A stretch of 64,000 nt of DNA from Saururus chinensis (lineage: Eukaryota > Streptophyta > Magnoliopsida > Piperales > Saururaceae). Where the stretch lies: contig CP141148.1 of NCBI GenBank assembly GCA_035235625.1, positions 19,593,057 to 19,657,056 of the forward strand. The letters are read 5' to 3'. Position 1 is the first letter of the stretch. Every line of letters begins with the position of its first letter. Shown one piece after another: positions 1 to 11,596 of this stretch. Under the pieces are notes generated by a model. It was not told the DNA's origin. It did not search any database and saw only the letters and a list, made by a program, of their open reading frames with translations. The translations under genes and the position numbers were made by a program.

Positions 1-790
1 TTCTACTTGGGCAGGCTATTCTCAGAGCTCCCTGTCTTCTTCTTCTTCAACCTAGCGACCGAAGAGTTCCTCTAGTGGGGGGGGGGGGGGGCGCCTATTC
101 CTGTTTACATTGGAGGGGAATATGATGTGCCTGTGCTTAAGGTAGATATGGCAATGGAAGAGGCTGGAAGATCACCATGGAAGGGAGATTTGAAGACGGT
201 GGAAGAGAGTCACCATGGGAGGAAAAGTTCAGAGGAGAGGAGTCAGGACAGGGAGGGGGGGTGAGAGGAGAGGAGTTGGGATGGGGAACCGGAGATCAGG
301 ATGAGGGGAGTGAAGTCTGAATGGGAGGAAATGGATTTCACTGTCCATATGATTTCATTAACGAGGCTCCAATTTATAGGCTAATTCATTAATTCAATTA
401 AGTACTAAACAAATACTCTAAAAAACCCACTTTTTTATAGCTTTTCATGAACTTATTTAGTTCAGATCTAAATTAGATGAAACAAATGGACGCTAAGTTA
501 TACACGCTTTGTCTTCATGTTAGTTTTTTGCAACATGGAGATGGTGGACCTTTGTTTTAATATGCCTCCTTCCACCAGTCGGTGCATAAGTGATGTCTTT
601 TGTATGAAATACTTTACGACTTGATCGATTCATGATGGTCTTCATGACTAGCTATACTTGTTTCTACAAGTTCTTTGAAATTGGGCTTTTGCTCTCTTTT
701 TTTCACCCTTAGAGGTTTGACATAGAAGTCAATTGCTTTAAATGATTGTTATTAGCTGATTGGTATATGCCTTTTAGTCTTACTAATTTA
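1..790. other. No gene seen; G-run and AT-rich DNA
   Basis: No open frame resembles a known protein. The stretch has a homopolymer G run near 79-91, a purine-rich segment at about 150-340, and then AT-rich sequence. I see nothing functional in it. Confidence 0.5.
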
Positions 791-796
791 TGCTCG

Positions 797-2211
797 CTCC
801 GTCCTATATTAATAGCTCTATTTCTCTTTTTTAATATTTTTATCTTATCGTGAGTCCCACCTAAGTATTAGCATAATAAAAATAGGTATTATGCTAAGGG
901 AGTCCCAATAACACTGTTAGTTGCATCTATTTTATTTTCTTTTTGATGAGGATAATACATAACCGCTAATAGAAATTCGACACATGGAGTTTTGACTACT
1001 TGAAAAGCAAATCTTTGACTACTTTAAAGTTGTTACAACCATCTCCTACCATCAAGGTACATGATCAACATGAAATTGTAACAGAATTCAACTACATACT
1101 TCTATATATACCATGTGGAACGTCTATGAAAAAAAGACACTTATTTTGAAAAACTTCCTGCTAATCATCCTTCCACCTTCTCACTTGGGCGTTGGAGGTG
1201 CCATCTCTTTGGATGCAGGTACATGTTCCTAAAATAGCATCATCACTTTGGCCCCGTATGTGGGAATCAAAAGATTTTTCCTGCCTCATTTTTCTCTCCT
1301 TCTTGGTGAAAATTTCTTTGCCTTTAGAAGACATTGGTCCTCAGTATCTTCACCATCCCCATTGGTGAATAAAGAGATTCATGAATCTACAAAGTCAGAA
1401 GAAGCTCTAGAAGAACTACGGGATCTCACCTTTTATTTCAACTAAGCTCTAAATACAGCTCTCTGTGTCAACTTCTACTTGGCATTGATCCAGCTCGGTG
1501 TGGGGTGTTGTGTTTGAAAACGATCAAAAAATAAAAAAAAGGTGGTCATTTTCCTTCATGAGGTGATCGATCGGGTTCCAAGTGGCAAAATTGATTTTGT
1601 CTAATGAAGGAAAGTCAAAGACTTGGAAAAGAGATGCAACTTCATGAGAAACAGATCTAAAATAGGGTTACACCCTGCCCTTCTCACTTGACCACTCATC
1701 CCCCTTTGTTTCATTTCCTCTTTCTCTCTCACATCCCTCACTCTCTTTCTCTCTATGTGTCTTTCTCTACTCGCTAACCCTCTAATCTTTCTCTCTTTCA
1801 TATATTTCTTTCAACTATGCCATTTAAATTTCTTCTTAAATTTATTAGTATATATGTTATTTATTGATCAATTTTTTTTATATTTTGTTTGGAAGAAAGC
1901 TAGCAAAAAATCATCCTTGATTTGGAAATCCGAGGTAAGGAACTTACCTATGTTTTGTCATGGTATGGATCTTCATCAGCTATATTAGGATATTGAGGAT
2001 GGATATTTAAGTTTTATGTTTAAACTTGGATTTTTTTGAATTTTTATATATTTTCATAAATTTCTAGAATTATTTAATTCTCATTGCAGTATGGGCTAAA
2101 TTTAGGAAGTTTGCAAGTAATTATGTACAAGTCAACAAATTACCCCCCCTAACCATTGAATAAAAACAACTATTTTTCCAAATTTAACTATTAATTTGGG
2201 ATGGAGGGAGT
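797..2211. repeat. Possible pair of Stowaway-type terminal repeats with insert
   Basis: A CTCCGTCC-type end followed by TATATTAATAGCTC lies at about 797-820. An inverted counterpart, ATTAATTTGGGATGGAGGGAG, ends near 2211. These resemble Tc1/mariner Stowaway MITE termini, as does the complete copy at 41136-41335. Real Stowaways are a few hundred bases, so either these are two separate broken copies or one copy split by later insertions such as the LTR remnant near 1.2 kb. Confidence 0.25.
1170..1450 (+). mobile_element. Remnant of gypsy LTR end plus primer binding site
   Basis: The segment TTGGGCGTTGGAGGTGCC at about 1186, then TTTGGCCCCGTATGTGGGAA at 1247-1265, resembles the LTR end and adjoining primer-binding region of plant Ty3/gypsy elements of the Tat type, usually written TTTGGCGCCGTCTGTGGGAA. 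The short open frame at 1248-1445 begins inside this site and matches no known protein, so it is read as leader sequence. No paired LTR is visible. Confidence 0.35.
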
Positions 2212-2214
2212 GTA

Positions 2215-4130
2215 AAATTTTAACTATGATGCAAATTTACTTTTATTAAATTTTATCATAATTTTTAGAGGCGATTGGGTAGGTCTAATAACTGAAATGG
2301 CCCTTAAATTGAATTTACCCTTTTACTATTCATATGTTGATTGAATTCTGGGATAGAATAATTTTGATAGAACTGTAATTATTCCAATATTGTTTGATGA
2401 AATCTTCATGAATTTTTTAGATAAATATGATTTTATATGATTTAATTACCAAAAAGATGTTATTATGGTGATTTTTGCAAATTCAGCAGGGTACATGTGA
2501 AATTCGTGAATAAAATCCTATTTTTGGTCATATAAAACTATTCTTAATGATTCCATTACCATATATGTTATGTAATATATGGTTGCTTATGCATTGCATG
2601 AAATACATGCTTTGATTAGTATTTTGTTAAATATTAATTATTTCATTAATTTCTAGGAAGGGTAATGAGAAGTTTCTAAAATAACCTAACAATATCATGG
2701 AATAATTGGGAATAATATCCAATATGTGATACCAAGGATTTTAAAGGTATTTTATATATCTAGGATGGTGGAATTAGTTTAATTATTATTTGTGATGTTT
2801 AAATGAATAGTTTTGATTGGATTATATGACTTATTGATGTGTTAAAATGCATGATGTAGTTATTTTTTGCTTAGAATAAATGAGAGTATTTTAATTTCAT
2901 GATGATAATGATAAAAATAATGGTTTTTCATAATGGTTTATCGTGTGAGTGAGGAGAGAATAATGTTTATTGGGTGCAAGTTTTGGGTAAACCAATACCT
3001 TTTTTATTGTTTTCTCCCCGATCATCAGCCTGATTTCCAACACATCGGTGATGACATAAGTGTTAGGAGGAAGATGAATAATAATAGTATTGATATGATG
3101 TGTCACGTCAATGTTGATCTAATCTCCGGCAATGGGACAAGTGTGACGGTTGTGGCATTTGAAATATGGGCTTGCACAACCTATCCAATGTCAGTAAGGG
3201 TTCGATACATTGACATGACGCGATGGTCATCAACACCTTGGCCGACACATCGATAAGGCCATCGATGGTGCATCGGTTCAATATTCTTGAATATAATTTT
3301 TATTATAGTATGTGATATTTATGAGATATATATAGCATGGTTGCCGAACATGATGAACGTGAGAATATAGTTGAATATATACATGCATAATATTTCAGTA
3401 AGTAAACCTTATGCTTGTGTGAATCATTGTAATTGAAGGACACCCCTTGACCATTGCATTTGACATTAAAGAACAAATGATCCCGATATTTGGTTGGCTT
3501 CAAAAGTAAGTCATTTTAGCCATGTAGAGAAAGAGTGTGGTATGAAGTAGCACCATGATGTTATTTTATTTGTAGAGCCGCTCATCTAGTATAAGAGTTA
3601 GGTTGGAACATATTATAACATAGAAAGATGAATAGTCTAACATAGTGCAATAAAATAGGTTTCAATGATCATGGAAGTTGAGATCTCTAATATTTGGGTC
3701 TACGTGCCCTTGTGGGCTTTTGTTTTCATGCTTTAGATTGAGTTGGGCATTAGCTTCAAGAAAAATCTCTAGTGAGGGTGTCCAAGGAAGGACGCAAGAG
3801 GTGGAGGGGTAGCATTATAGAGGTTAACCAAGTTGACAAGATTTGGGCTATTCAAGCTAGTTGTAATGAGGGCACATGCAAAAGTTCAACTAGCCCTGTG
3901 CTGGTGCAAAGCTGGTTGGATTGGCTTGCAAAGCTTGTTATGGAGATTGGTTCCCGAGTAGTATTTTTAAGATGAAACAAAGGAGGCTCTCTCTGCCTTT
4001 CTCCATTTGGTTTCTTGAGTTGCAGTGTGGGCACTTCTCCTTTTGGTATCTTATGATTTTAGACTAAGAAGGGATAAAAATAGAGTATCTAATCAAGAGG
4101 GGTAATTTAGGTAATATATAAAAGCCTTAT
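2215..4130. other. AT-rich intergenic stretch, no gene
   Basis: Short overlapping frames on both strands around 2900-3260 and 3300-3500 show no recognisable domain, no consistent splice signals and mixed composition. I see no terminal repeats here. Confidence 0.45.
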
Positions 4131-4179
4131 CCCTCTTCTAACTTTAATACTATTATAGATTATTCACCTTTTCACTGTG

Positions 4180-4760
4180 AAATTTTATAGAGAAGAATGA
4201 ATCTATATCACCCCATTAAACCCCACAATACCCTACTTTCAAAAAAAATTTAGACTTTTTTTTTTACTTTCTGAAACCTCAAACACCCCATTATTTCTCT
4301 CCCTATCTACCCCACCTCAAAAAATCCCACACCTTGCACATTAACTTTGGTCATTGTGGTGACTTCGGCATGCAACTCTAGCTATGGCAACTCCAGTCAC
4401 CCTTGTCCTCCCCATTCTCCCCAACCCTCTCTTCCACTAGCTGCCAGTGGCTTGTAATATTTCTAGACCTTGACTAGAAGATTTGGTTGCAGCCTTCTAG
4501 TTGTGGAAAGAAGCTTCTAGGTCGTGGCTAGGAGTTTTGATAGTGGCCGGAGGAGGAGGTCATGGGAGCATTGTCAATACCAATATTAGTGCACCGACAC
4601 CTGAGAAGAAAGAGGGAAAAATAGGTAGGATCCAAATAAAAAGAATACCATGTAGGATGGGGTATATGTGATAAAATTAAAGAAGTCAACAGGGGTAATT
4701 AAGATTGGGGTACTAAGTGGATTAATGGGGTGCATATAGACGTATCCTATGAAAAATAAA
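4180..4760. mobile_element. Candidate foldback or MITE with ~45-bp inverted ends
   Basis: The left arm, AAATTTTAT followed by TCTATATCACCCCATTAAA (about 4180-4220), is matched in inverted orientation by the right arm, TTAATGGGGTGCATATAGA followed by ATAAAATTTTA (about 4720-4765). The interior is GC-richer, with a GGAGGAGGAGG tract. The exact ends and target duplication are not resolved. A Mutator-type MITE is the likeliest reading. Confidence 0.4.
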
Positions 4761-4856
4761 ATTTTAAAAACTTGGGGTGTGACCACAATATGATGGAAAA
4801 CATGAGGTTCTACATTTTATTAAAATTTTTAAAATTGTATGGAAATTGTTTAAGGC

Positions 4857-4881
4857 TATATATATATATATATATATATAT
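4857..4881. repeat. (TA)n microsatellite
   Basis: An uninterrupted TA dinucleotide run of about 24 bases sits in AT-rich intergenic DNA. Confidence 0.9.
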
Positions 4882-5700
4882 CATTGTGGCTCAAAGTGTT
4901 TTAAAGGACAAGGGACCAACCTAGCGATGCAAGTCCTCAAACCCTTCCCACAGCCTTTCCTCTAAAATTGTGTTGCAAATCTGCAAAGTTTTGTGATTGC
5001 AAGTTCTACACACACAACAACGAAAATGATTATTAGCAATGCATCATAATTAAATCTTCATTGATTGCTTATTTGGCATTGATTAGATTTTAAATTAATA
5101 AAATAAATCAATAATTTATTTAGCAAATAAGTATCTTTTAGTCTTCCTTTAGTTATCCAATCAGCCTCACTGTCTTTCCTTATGTGTATCGATCATAACT
5201 AGTGAAAAAATCATTCATGTGTTGGCCTTAGGTTAGTTAACTACTATCTATTTACATGCTAGATTTGACCCATATATCTTCGAAATTATGAATTTTTTCC
5301 TAAAATAGTGATTATAGACATGGAAGTCTTCTTTCCAATTCTATCAGAATCATATCAATACGAATTAAACATAGAAGTATATGGCAAAAATACTAAGGTC
5401 GTATCAATCTGTCCAAATCAGCTTCCCTCCGAATTTAGTTCTCTTCATGCATATCTTAAATCCAACGCGCCTACAAAGTTGTGTTGGACCATTCCATGCA
5501 TGTTTATACCATTAGGAACACATTCTTAACTTTTAAATAACTTTGGGTAGTTGGGTTTCACTTCTTCTTCCATTTGGATCTTGTTGAAACCCGTTTTGAC
5601 ATGTAATACAACTGAGGCCCAACTAGCCTATTTAAAACATAAATGGCCCAAATAAGTAATAAATTATCACAAAATAGGATGGTAATTTAAGATTTCAGAG
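4882..5700. other. No gene recognised
   Basis: One 73-codon frame at 5308-5529 (+) has reasonable composition but matches no family I know and has no obvious neighbours. The remainder is AT-rich and unassigned. Confidence 0.4.
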
Positions 5701-5719
5701 AGTTTAATTGAACGTTATT

Positions 5720-6240
5720 TTAGTGCATCAAGTGACACTTTAATTAGAGCCTCCCTAATTGTTTTAAATTAAAAAAAATTAAAATTTTAGACTATTACGG
5801 ATGCCTAATCAAAACGTCCCCAATGTTAATACTATGAGGGATGCTTAGATATAAGCATCCCTAATAGGTTAACTATTAGTGACGCTTTTAAAAGAGTGTT
5901 GGTAATAGTTTTAAATTCAATAAAAAATTTGAAATTTTGGACTATTAGCAACACATTGAATTAAGCATCCCTAGTAGTAAAACAATTAGAGACGATGCTT
6001 ATATATAAGTGTCCCTAATAGTAGAACTATTAGTAACACTTTTAAAAGAGTGATAGTAATAGTTTTAAATTTAATAAAAAATTTAAAACTTTGTACTATT
6101 AGGGATGCTTAATTCAAAGTGTCCCTAATAATAATATTATTAGGGATCCTTATACCTAAGTGTCTCTAATAGTTGAACTATTAGCGATTTTTTTAGATGA
6201 GTGTTGCTTATTGTTTTATAGTTTAAAAAATTTATAGTAG
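5720..6240. repeat. ~150-bp tandem repeat, about three copies
   Basis: The ACTATTA(C/G)(G/C) motif followed by a (GGGATGC / CAACAC) variant recurs at 5791, 5941 and about 6095. Each copy is followed by AAGCATCCCTAATA-like sequence and a TTTTAAAAGAGTG block. The spacing is 150-154 bp. This is the left subterminal array of the candidate CACTA element. Confidence 0.65.
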
Positions 6241-6336
6241 TGATGCATATCAGTATTTGTTGCTACTATCTACTATAGTAGCGACACATTGTTTTATGCA
6301 TCATTACTATTTTTTATTTTTATTTGAAAAAGTTAA

Positions 6337-6812
6337 AACTAAAAGAGATAAGGGGAGAGAGAGGGAAGGGGAAAGAGAGAGAGGAGAGAGAGAGAGAAGG
6401 GGAAGAGAGAGGTGGAGAGAGGGAGAGGGGAGAGGGGAGAGAGAAAGTGGGAGAGAGAGATGAGGAGGAAGGAAGAGAGAGAGAGAAGGAAGAGAGGGAG
6501 AGTGAGAGAGAAGGAAGAGGGGGGGAAAGGGGGGAGAGCGAGATCAGAGAGAGAGAAAAGGGGTGTTACATGGAAGGTATGTTGGGAGAGCGGAGAGAGA
6601 AAGGAGGGAGAGGGGAGTGAGGAGAGAGAAAGGAGGGGGAGAGGGAGACGGGACAGGGAAAGGAGGAGAGAGAGGGACCACCAAGAGGGAAAGGGGGACC
6701 AACCCTCTCTCTCCTCCATCCCTCTCTCTCCTCTTTCTCTCCTCTTTTCTCTCTATTCTCTCTCGTCACTTTCTCCTCACTCTCTCCTCTCTCTCTCTTC
6801 CCCTTTTTGTGG
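6337..6812. repeat. Long purine tract followed by pyrimidine tract
   Basis: About 360 bases (6337-6700) are almost pure G/A on the + strand, followed by about 110 bases (6701-6812) almost pure C/T. The long open frames across this interval on both strands are low-complexity artefacts of GAGAGA / CTCTCT sequence and are not genes. Confidence 0.9.
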
Positions 6813-7710
6813 CACTTCCACTAGAAGTATCGCAAAAATGCAGTGCAGGAGAAATTTCACCCACCTTATAATTAAATCCCCCACTCTCCACCTCGCCTTA
6901 GCGACCACCCCCCTCCTCCCTCCCGCTCCCCCTCTCTCGGGTCCCCCCTCCTTCCTCTCCGCACTCCCTGTCCCCCCTCATTCCCCTCCTTCGTTTTCAA
7001 AGGAGTGGAAGGAGGGAGGGGGACCCGGTGAGAGAGCGCAGAGCGGGAGGGAGGAGGCTGGTGGGGGTGTAGGGCCAGAATCCGGCAGGGAGCCAGAATC
7101 CAGCGAGCAGCTTAAATCTGAATCCCTCCCACTTCCCTCTCCGCTCAGTCTCCCCTCCCCCCACTTGGCACCAGTGCCAGATTCTCCAGCCAGCATCATA
7201 AATCCTCCCCCCTCCCCTATTCTTGTTGAAGGAGGAGTGCCGGATTCCAGTGCCCCTCCTGTCAATGCAAAAAAAAAAATTAAAATTTTCACTATTATTA
7301 GTGGCACTTTTTTAAAATTTTACTATTTCTTATTTTATAATTTTTATAAATTAGCAACGCTTTGTAAAGCTTCACAAATGCACTATTTTGATTTTATAAA
7401 ATTATTTATTAGCATCACTCTTATGTTTTATTTTTAAATGAAATTTGAATAGTAGCAATGCATCCAAAAGAGTTGCTAATATTTTTAATAGAGACATTTA
7501 ATTATGTGCATGCTAATAATATAGTATTAGTGACGTAAAAATTAGTTTCACTAATATTAAATTATTAGTGACTCTTTGTCCTATGCGTTTCTAATGATTA
7601 GCGATTGGACTATTATCGATAATTTTAGCATTGCTAATAGTCATTAGCGATATTTTTAGAACTTTTAGCGACGCTTAAAAGCATTGCTAATAGTCCTTTT
7701 CGTTATAGTG

Positions 7711-8480
7711 ACAACATGATATTTTTAACACTTAAATAGTGATAATGGATAATGGATGATGAATGATAAATGATGGATGATGAACTTAGTTCAATAATGG
7801 ATAGTTGACATATGACAATTATTAAGTTATTAATTTGTTGAATTTAGATGTTGTTCCTAAACATTTATGATGGATTATAATTATCATGTTTATTTTTCCT
7901 TACTAAGCTTTGCTCATCTTTATGTTTGTTTTGTTGAAAATTTTCTCTGCACGTCCTATAATATGCAGAGACAATGGAGTCTCTTTCAGACATATGAGCC
8001 AATGCCAATGTGATCTTGTAGTGAACATAGGAATCAACTTAGGGAAGAACAAGATTTTTAATGAAGATTTTGTTTGTTGTAGGAAGACTTTATGATTTGG
8101 TTTTATTCAATAATGTAACAAACTATTCTAGTATTTGGTAATTAATTTCATAATTTATTTTAAATTATTATTTTACTATATTAGTTGTCTCTTGTGCACT
8201 TAGCAAGTCTAATTTTTCAGAATTGGGTCCTATTATGCTCAAGTGCTTGGCACAAAGTTCAAGCAGGCATCTAATGTGTGACACTAGTTGTCTCATAAGA
8301 TACAATATCATATGCCTTTGGGTTTTCACAATTAACCATAAAACGTGGCAATTCAAGCCCTAATTTTTTCCACAGTTACCCCATTTGTTCTTTACCCCAC
8401 CCTCTCTTATTAAAAACTCTTACTTATCCCCCATATTTAAAAAATAATAAAAGTCCTTACCCCACTTCTCCCTTCTTCAG
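7711..8480. other. No gene recognised
   Basis: AT-rich sequence with short frames on both strands and no domain or splice structure that I can support. Confidence 0.4.
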
Positions 8481-8482
8481 TC

Positions 8483-8495
8483 TGGCATCAGAGCC
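8483..8495 (+). other. Possible initiator-tRNA primer binding site
   Basis: TGGCATCAGAGCC differs by one base from the tRNA-iMet primer site seen in the elements at 11178 and 19087. It follows a CTTCTTCAG stretch that could be an LTR end. No partner LTR was found, so this may be a relic or chance. Confidence 0.3.
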
Positions 8496-8549
8496 ATTGC
8501 TTGCGCCATGGATGAACTATTCAGCTAGTGCACCATGGTGGTCAAGTGG

Positions 8550-8900
8550 GTTGCAGCCGGATCTAGTCCACAGCAGGCCTAGCCAAATCCGGCTCATGCA
8601 GGCCATATCTAGCCTGTCGCGGTTGGATCTAGCATGCCAAGCTCGATCGAGCTGCAAACTGGATCTGGCCTACGCAAGCTAGATCTGGCCTCATCATGCC
8701 AAATCTAGCCCCACACCAAATCTGATGCACAGGCTAAATCTGGCCTACACTACTAGATTTGCCTACCGCAGGTCAGATTCAACCCTAGCCTACCACAAGC
8801 CCGATCCAACCCTGGCCTACCACTACTGGATTTGGCAGTCATAAGCCAAATATGGATCCGGCCTCCGTGGCCAAATCTAGCCCTGAGGGCTACCACCGGA
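8550..8900. repeat. Degenerate short-period GATCTGGCC repeat array
   Basis: Variants of CTAGATCTGGCCTAC, AAATCTAGCC and GGATCTAGCC recur every 15-30 bases for about 350 bp, ending before a poly-G run at about 8980-8997. The short frames here are repeat artefacts. Confidence 0.6.
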
Positions 8901-9360
8901 CCCAATGTCGTTGGAGCTGGAGCTCTTGCTGGAAGAAAAGGAGAAAGGATTTAATGTACTGGGGAAGTATGAGCAAATTGGGGGGGGGGGGGGGGGGAAT
9001 GAAGGTAAAAAAAAGACCTCTTTTTCACTTTCTTTGGGGGACACGGACAAAACCTAGGGTTTGAATATAACTATTCTTAACGATAATGACATGTAAGCTT
9101 CAAATAACATAAACTTCATAACTTGTGGCTCTTTACCCTTCGCTCTAGCCCGACAATATTTAAGATGAGCCTTAAATATTTGGGCTTGCCATAAGACTAG
9201 GGTAAATAATTTTCTATCCTAACCTGCATTTTCGGGCCAGGTAGGGTCATGTCTTCCCTTAAATGTTTCACCCTTAAGGTGGAGAAGCGTTTTAGATGCA
9301 ATTACATTGCTCACCTAACTTTGGTATTGAAACCACCTAGTGGGTGGGAGTTGGGACCTA

Positions 9361-10007
9361 CATGAGACCAGTGGCGGATGCACGTTCAAAGGTGGGTGGT
9401 CAATTGACCACCCAAAGATTTGACATTATTTCATAACCGACTCTGTTAAAAACTTTTGGATAGACCTAATAAATTTAGGCTAGAAAGATTTGACCACCGT
9501 GCCAAAATTTCATACCTACGGCTCCACACAAAATCCCCTTTTAGCCTCTTCTTTAGCCAACCAGGCCCGGGTCTCTCTTCTTAAGCAATCTAAAGCCCAC
9601 AACGATTAAATAATTTAAGCCCAAATAATTCTTTTATCCAATTAACATTTTTAGTCAACTTATTTTTATATCCAACCGGCCTTAATAGAATAGCCAAAGG
9701 GGAAGTCATGTTTTACACTTCTACTCTTCGTTTTTGTTTCTCTCAACCTGAAAGTCCCCAAGTGGTTCGGTTCTTCATCTTCTATTTTATGCTTTATTAA
9801 AGTTTTTTAAAAAAAATTATCTCTTAAAACTCATAAAAAATTTATTATATTTATATGATAAAATCTCTTTTGGCATTTTAGAATTAAGAATCTTATACCT
9901 GCATATTTCATCAAAAGGTAAGCTATGTATATTTGCTCGTGAAAAAAATAACTTTAGTTATTTTGACCACTGTGATTAAAAATTCTAGATCCACCACTGC
10001 ATGAGAC
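9361..10007. mobile_element. hAT-type non-autonomous element with 8-bp TSD
   Basis: The element at 9369-9999 (631 bp) starts CAGTGGCGGATGCACG and ends GATCCACCACTG, an inverted repeat of about 11 bp with one mismatch. It is flanked by perfect 8-bp direct repeats CATGAGAC at 9361-9368 and 10000-10007. CAGTGGCGG-type ends and an 8-bp duplication are characteristic of hAT MITEs. There is no transposase reading frame inside. Confidence 0.9.
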
Positions 10008-10722
10008 CCTATACATGGAGGCAAACCGAGTCCTTATGTTTCATGTTGTATCATGCCATATTTGACTTAATTTGAGTCACAAAACCTATCTAAAAAATAT
10101 TTGCAATTGAAGAAAATATATATTTTTTAAGGATGAAAGTAAAGATTACAATTATTTACACTTGTAGTCATATATCTTGAGTCTCGTTATTATGAGCATG
10201 CGCTTACGCACTTTAGTGAGCCCGGGCATAATCATAAGTCATCAGATTTTTCAGTCCACCGAGACAAACATCACTTATGGGGTACGTAGGTTGTTTGCTG
10301 CCTTACCTATCAATGAATTAGATGCACTTGCTTTCTTCTCTTAATTAATGAAACATTTGCTTATGAAGTCAAACACGGTGTGATGCCTCGTTTCCATACA
10401 AACTTTGGGACTAATAACTACTCAAAGTTGGCAGTTGAGATGTTATTTTTTGGACTCAACAAAATTCGCATAACATTATAGAAAGATTCAAGGCGTAACC
10501 ATTACTATAGATGAGAGAGTCAATAAGGAAGATGATGGGGAGAAAAGTATGCATGGACTGCGTCCATTCTTTGCTAGCAGACTATGACATAGTAAGAATA
10601 ATAAAAAATCCATTTACATATGAAGTTGGTACTCAGTAAACTAAAATATGCAGTACTGACCTAGTAAAACTACCATTTCAATTGAATCATATGGTTTGTT
10701 TTTGTAGTAGAAGGTAGTGACC
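10008..10722. other. No gene recognised
   Basis: Intergenic sequence between the hAT element and a degraded gypsy LTR. No supported coding region. Confidence 0.4.
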
Positions 10723-11177
10723 TATTACAGACTGTGTTTTGGGCACCCTACCAATTCCCATTTTGGTTTATTTTAATGTACTTTTCTTTATTTTCATATA
10801 TTTTCTTTATTCATGTTTTATAGTGCAACCATGCCTGTACAACCAATTTGGCTACCACTCAAGCCATATACAAAAAATCACATGCTATATAGGGGGAGTG
10901 AGTAGTTGTGTTGTTAGTCATAGTGTTGTTGCACCCATTGCTTATAAACACGTTGATAGTGAATGTATCCATTATCCATACTTGTGTTCATTCTTTTCCT
11001 TGCAATGTGACTCTCTTTCTGCCCCCTACGTCTTTGCTTTCCATGAGCGCCCACAAGTGATTTGTGCAACACATCCGTGCAAGGCAAGCCATTCATCCCA
11101 AACAAAGGCTTCCTTGGTGGGCTTTAAGCTAGCAAGTGCCGCACGGTTGGTTGCCCAAGGGGCACGTCCGTGATAGA
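10723..11177 (+). mobile_element. 5' LTR of internally deleted gypsy element
   Basis: This segment is repeated in direct orientation at 11597-12028. Shared blocks include GGCACCCTACCAATT, GTGCAACCATGCC, TATAGGGGGAGTGAGTAG, GCAAGGCAAGCCATTCATCC and GCCCAAGGGGCAC. The first base pair of the LTR appears mutated (TA for TG). Most differences from the 3' copy are transitions. The primer binding site follows immediately. Confidence 0.75.
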
Positions 11178-11190
11178 TGGTATCAGAGCC
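11178..11190 (+). other. Primer binding site (tRNA-iMet type)
   Basis: TGGTATCAGAGCC directly after the 5' LTR matches the standard plant LTR-retrotransposon primer site complementary to the 3' end of initiator methionine tRNA. It fixes the + orientation of this element. Confidence 0.85.
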
Positions 11191-11278
11191 AATGTGTGGG
11201 GCGTAGTAGATTGGCGACCGGTGACTAACTTGAATGGGCTTTGGTTAGTGGTAGAGCTATAAATTGTAAGAGAACTGA

Positions 11279-11585
11279 GCAGATGTAGATCAACCCCGTC
11301 TTCCACGCCAACTGTTTGAAGCCATACCATGCAGATGCAAACGATCTCTCTAGACACCACCTTGCACGCGGCAATCCCAAAGTCACCACCGACATCAGAA
11401 TTCTTCACCAAATCATTGCTGATCATGAAGTTGAATGTGACAAAGAGAAAATCCACGAATTTCTCATAAAATGGCAAGACCTTCCACACAGCTAGGAGCC
11501 AGAAGAAGAACTTCTCAATGACCATGCTAATCAAATCAAAGCCTACCTCCTAGAGAAACATCAACAAGGATGTCAACGGAATTGA
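11279..11585 (+). pseudogene. Residual gypsy pol C-terminus (chromodomain)
   Basis: On the + strand the translation holds NPVFHANCLKPYHAD and, further on, EFLIKWQDLPHS, a stop, then EPEEELLNDHANQIKAYL. This is the C-terminal pol segment ending in a chromodomain, as in plant chromoviruses, where such domains are thought to guide integration. One in-frame TAG lies between the KW and EPEE motifs. Only about 90 bp separate it from the primer site, so gag, protease, reverse transcriptase and integrase are missing. A GAGTGGGGGAGCA polypurine tract follows at 11584-11596. Confidence 0.75.
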
Positions 11586-11596
11586 GTGGGGGAGCA

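Larger units (their letters stand above)
5710..7710. mobile_element. Candidate non-autonomous CACTA-type element
   Basis: The right end reads CCTTTTCGTTATAGTG, finishing at 7710; its complement starts CACTATAACG, as expected of CACTA (En/Spm) termini. Both flanks are packed with short subterminal motifs such as CTATTAG(C/T)GA, GATGCTTA and CCCTAATA in both orientations, a known CACTA trait. The left terminus is not identified and no 3-bp target duplication could be confirmed. The interior has a purine tract followed by a pyrimidine tract and no transposase. Confidence 0.4.

Noticed and set aside
6412-7437. Longest + strand frame in the left half (341 codons)
   Set aside because: Its first half is pure GA/CT-tract translation (R, E, G, then S, L, P) and its second half is GC-rich low-complexity; no domain, and the opposite strand gives equally long frames.
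11124-11534. 136-codon - strand frame
   Set aside because: Antisense to the gypsy chromodomain remnant and LTR end; the + strand carries the recognisable motifs.
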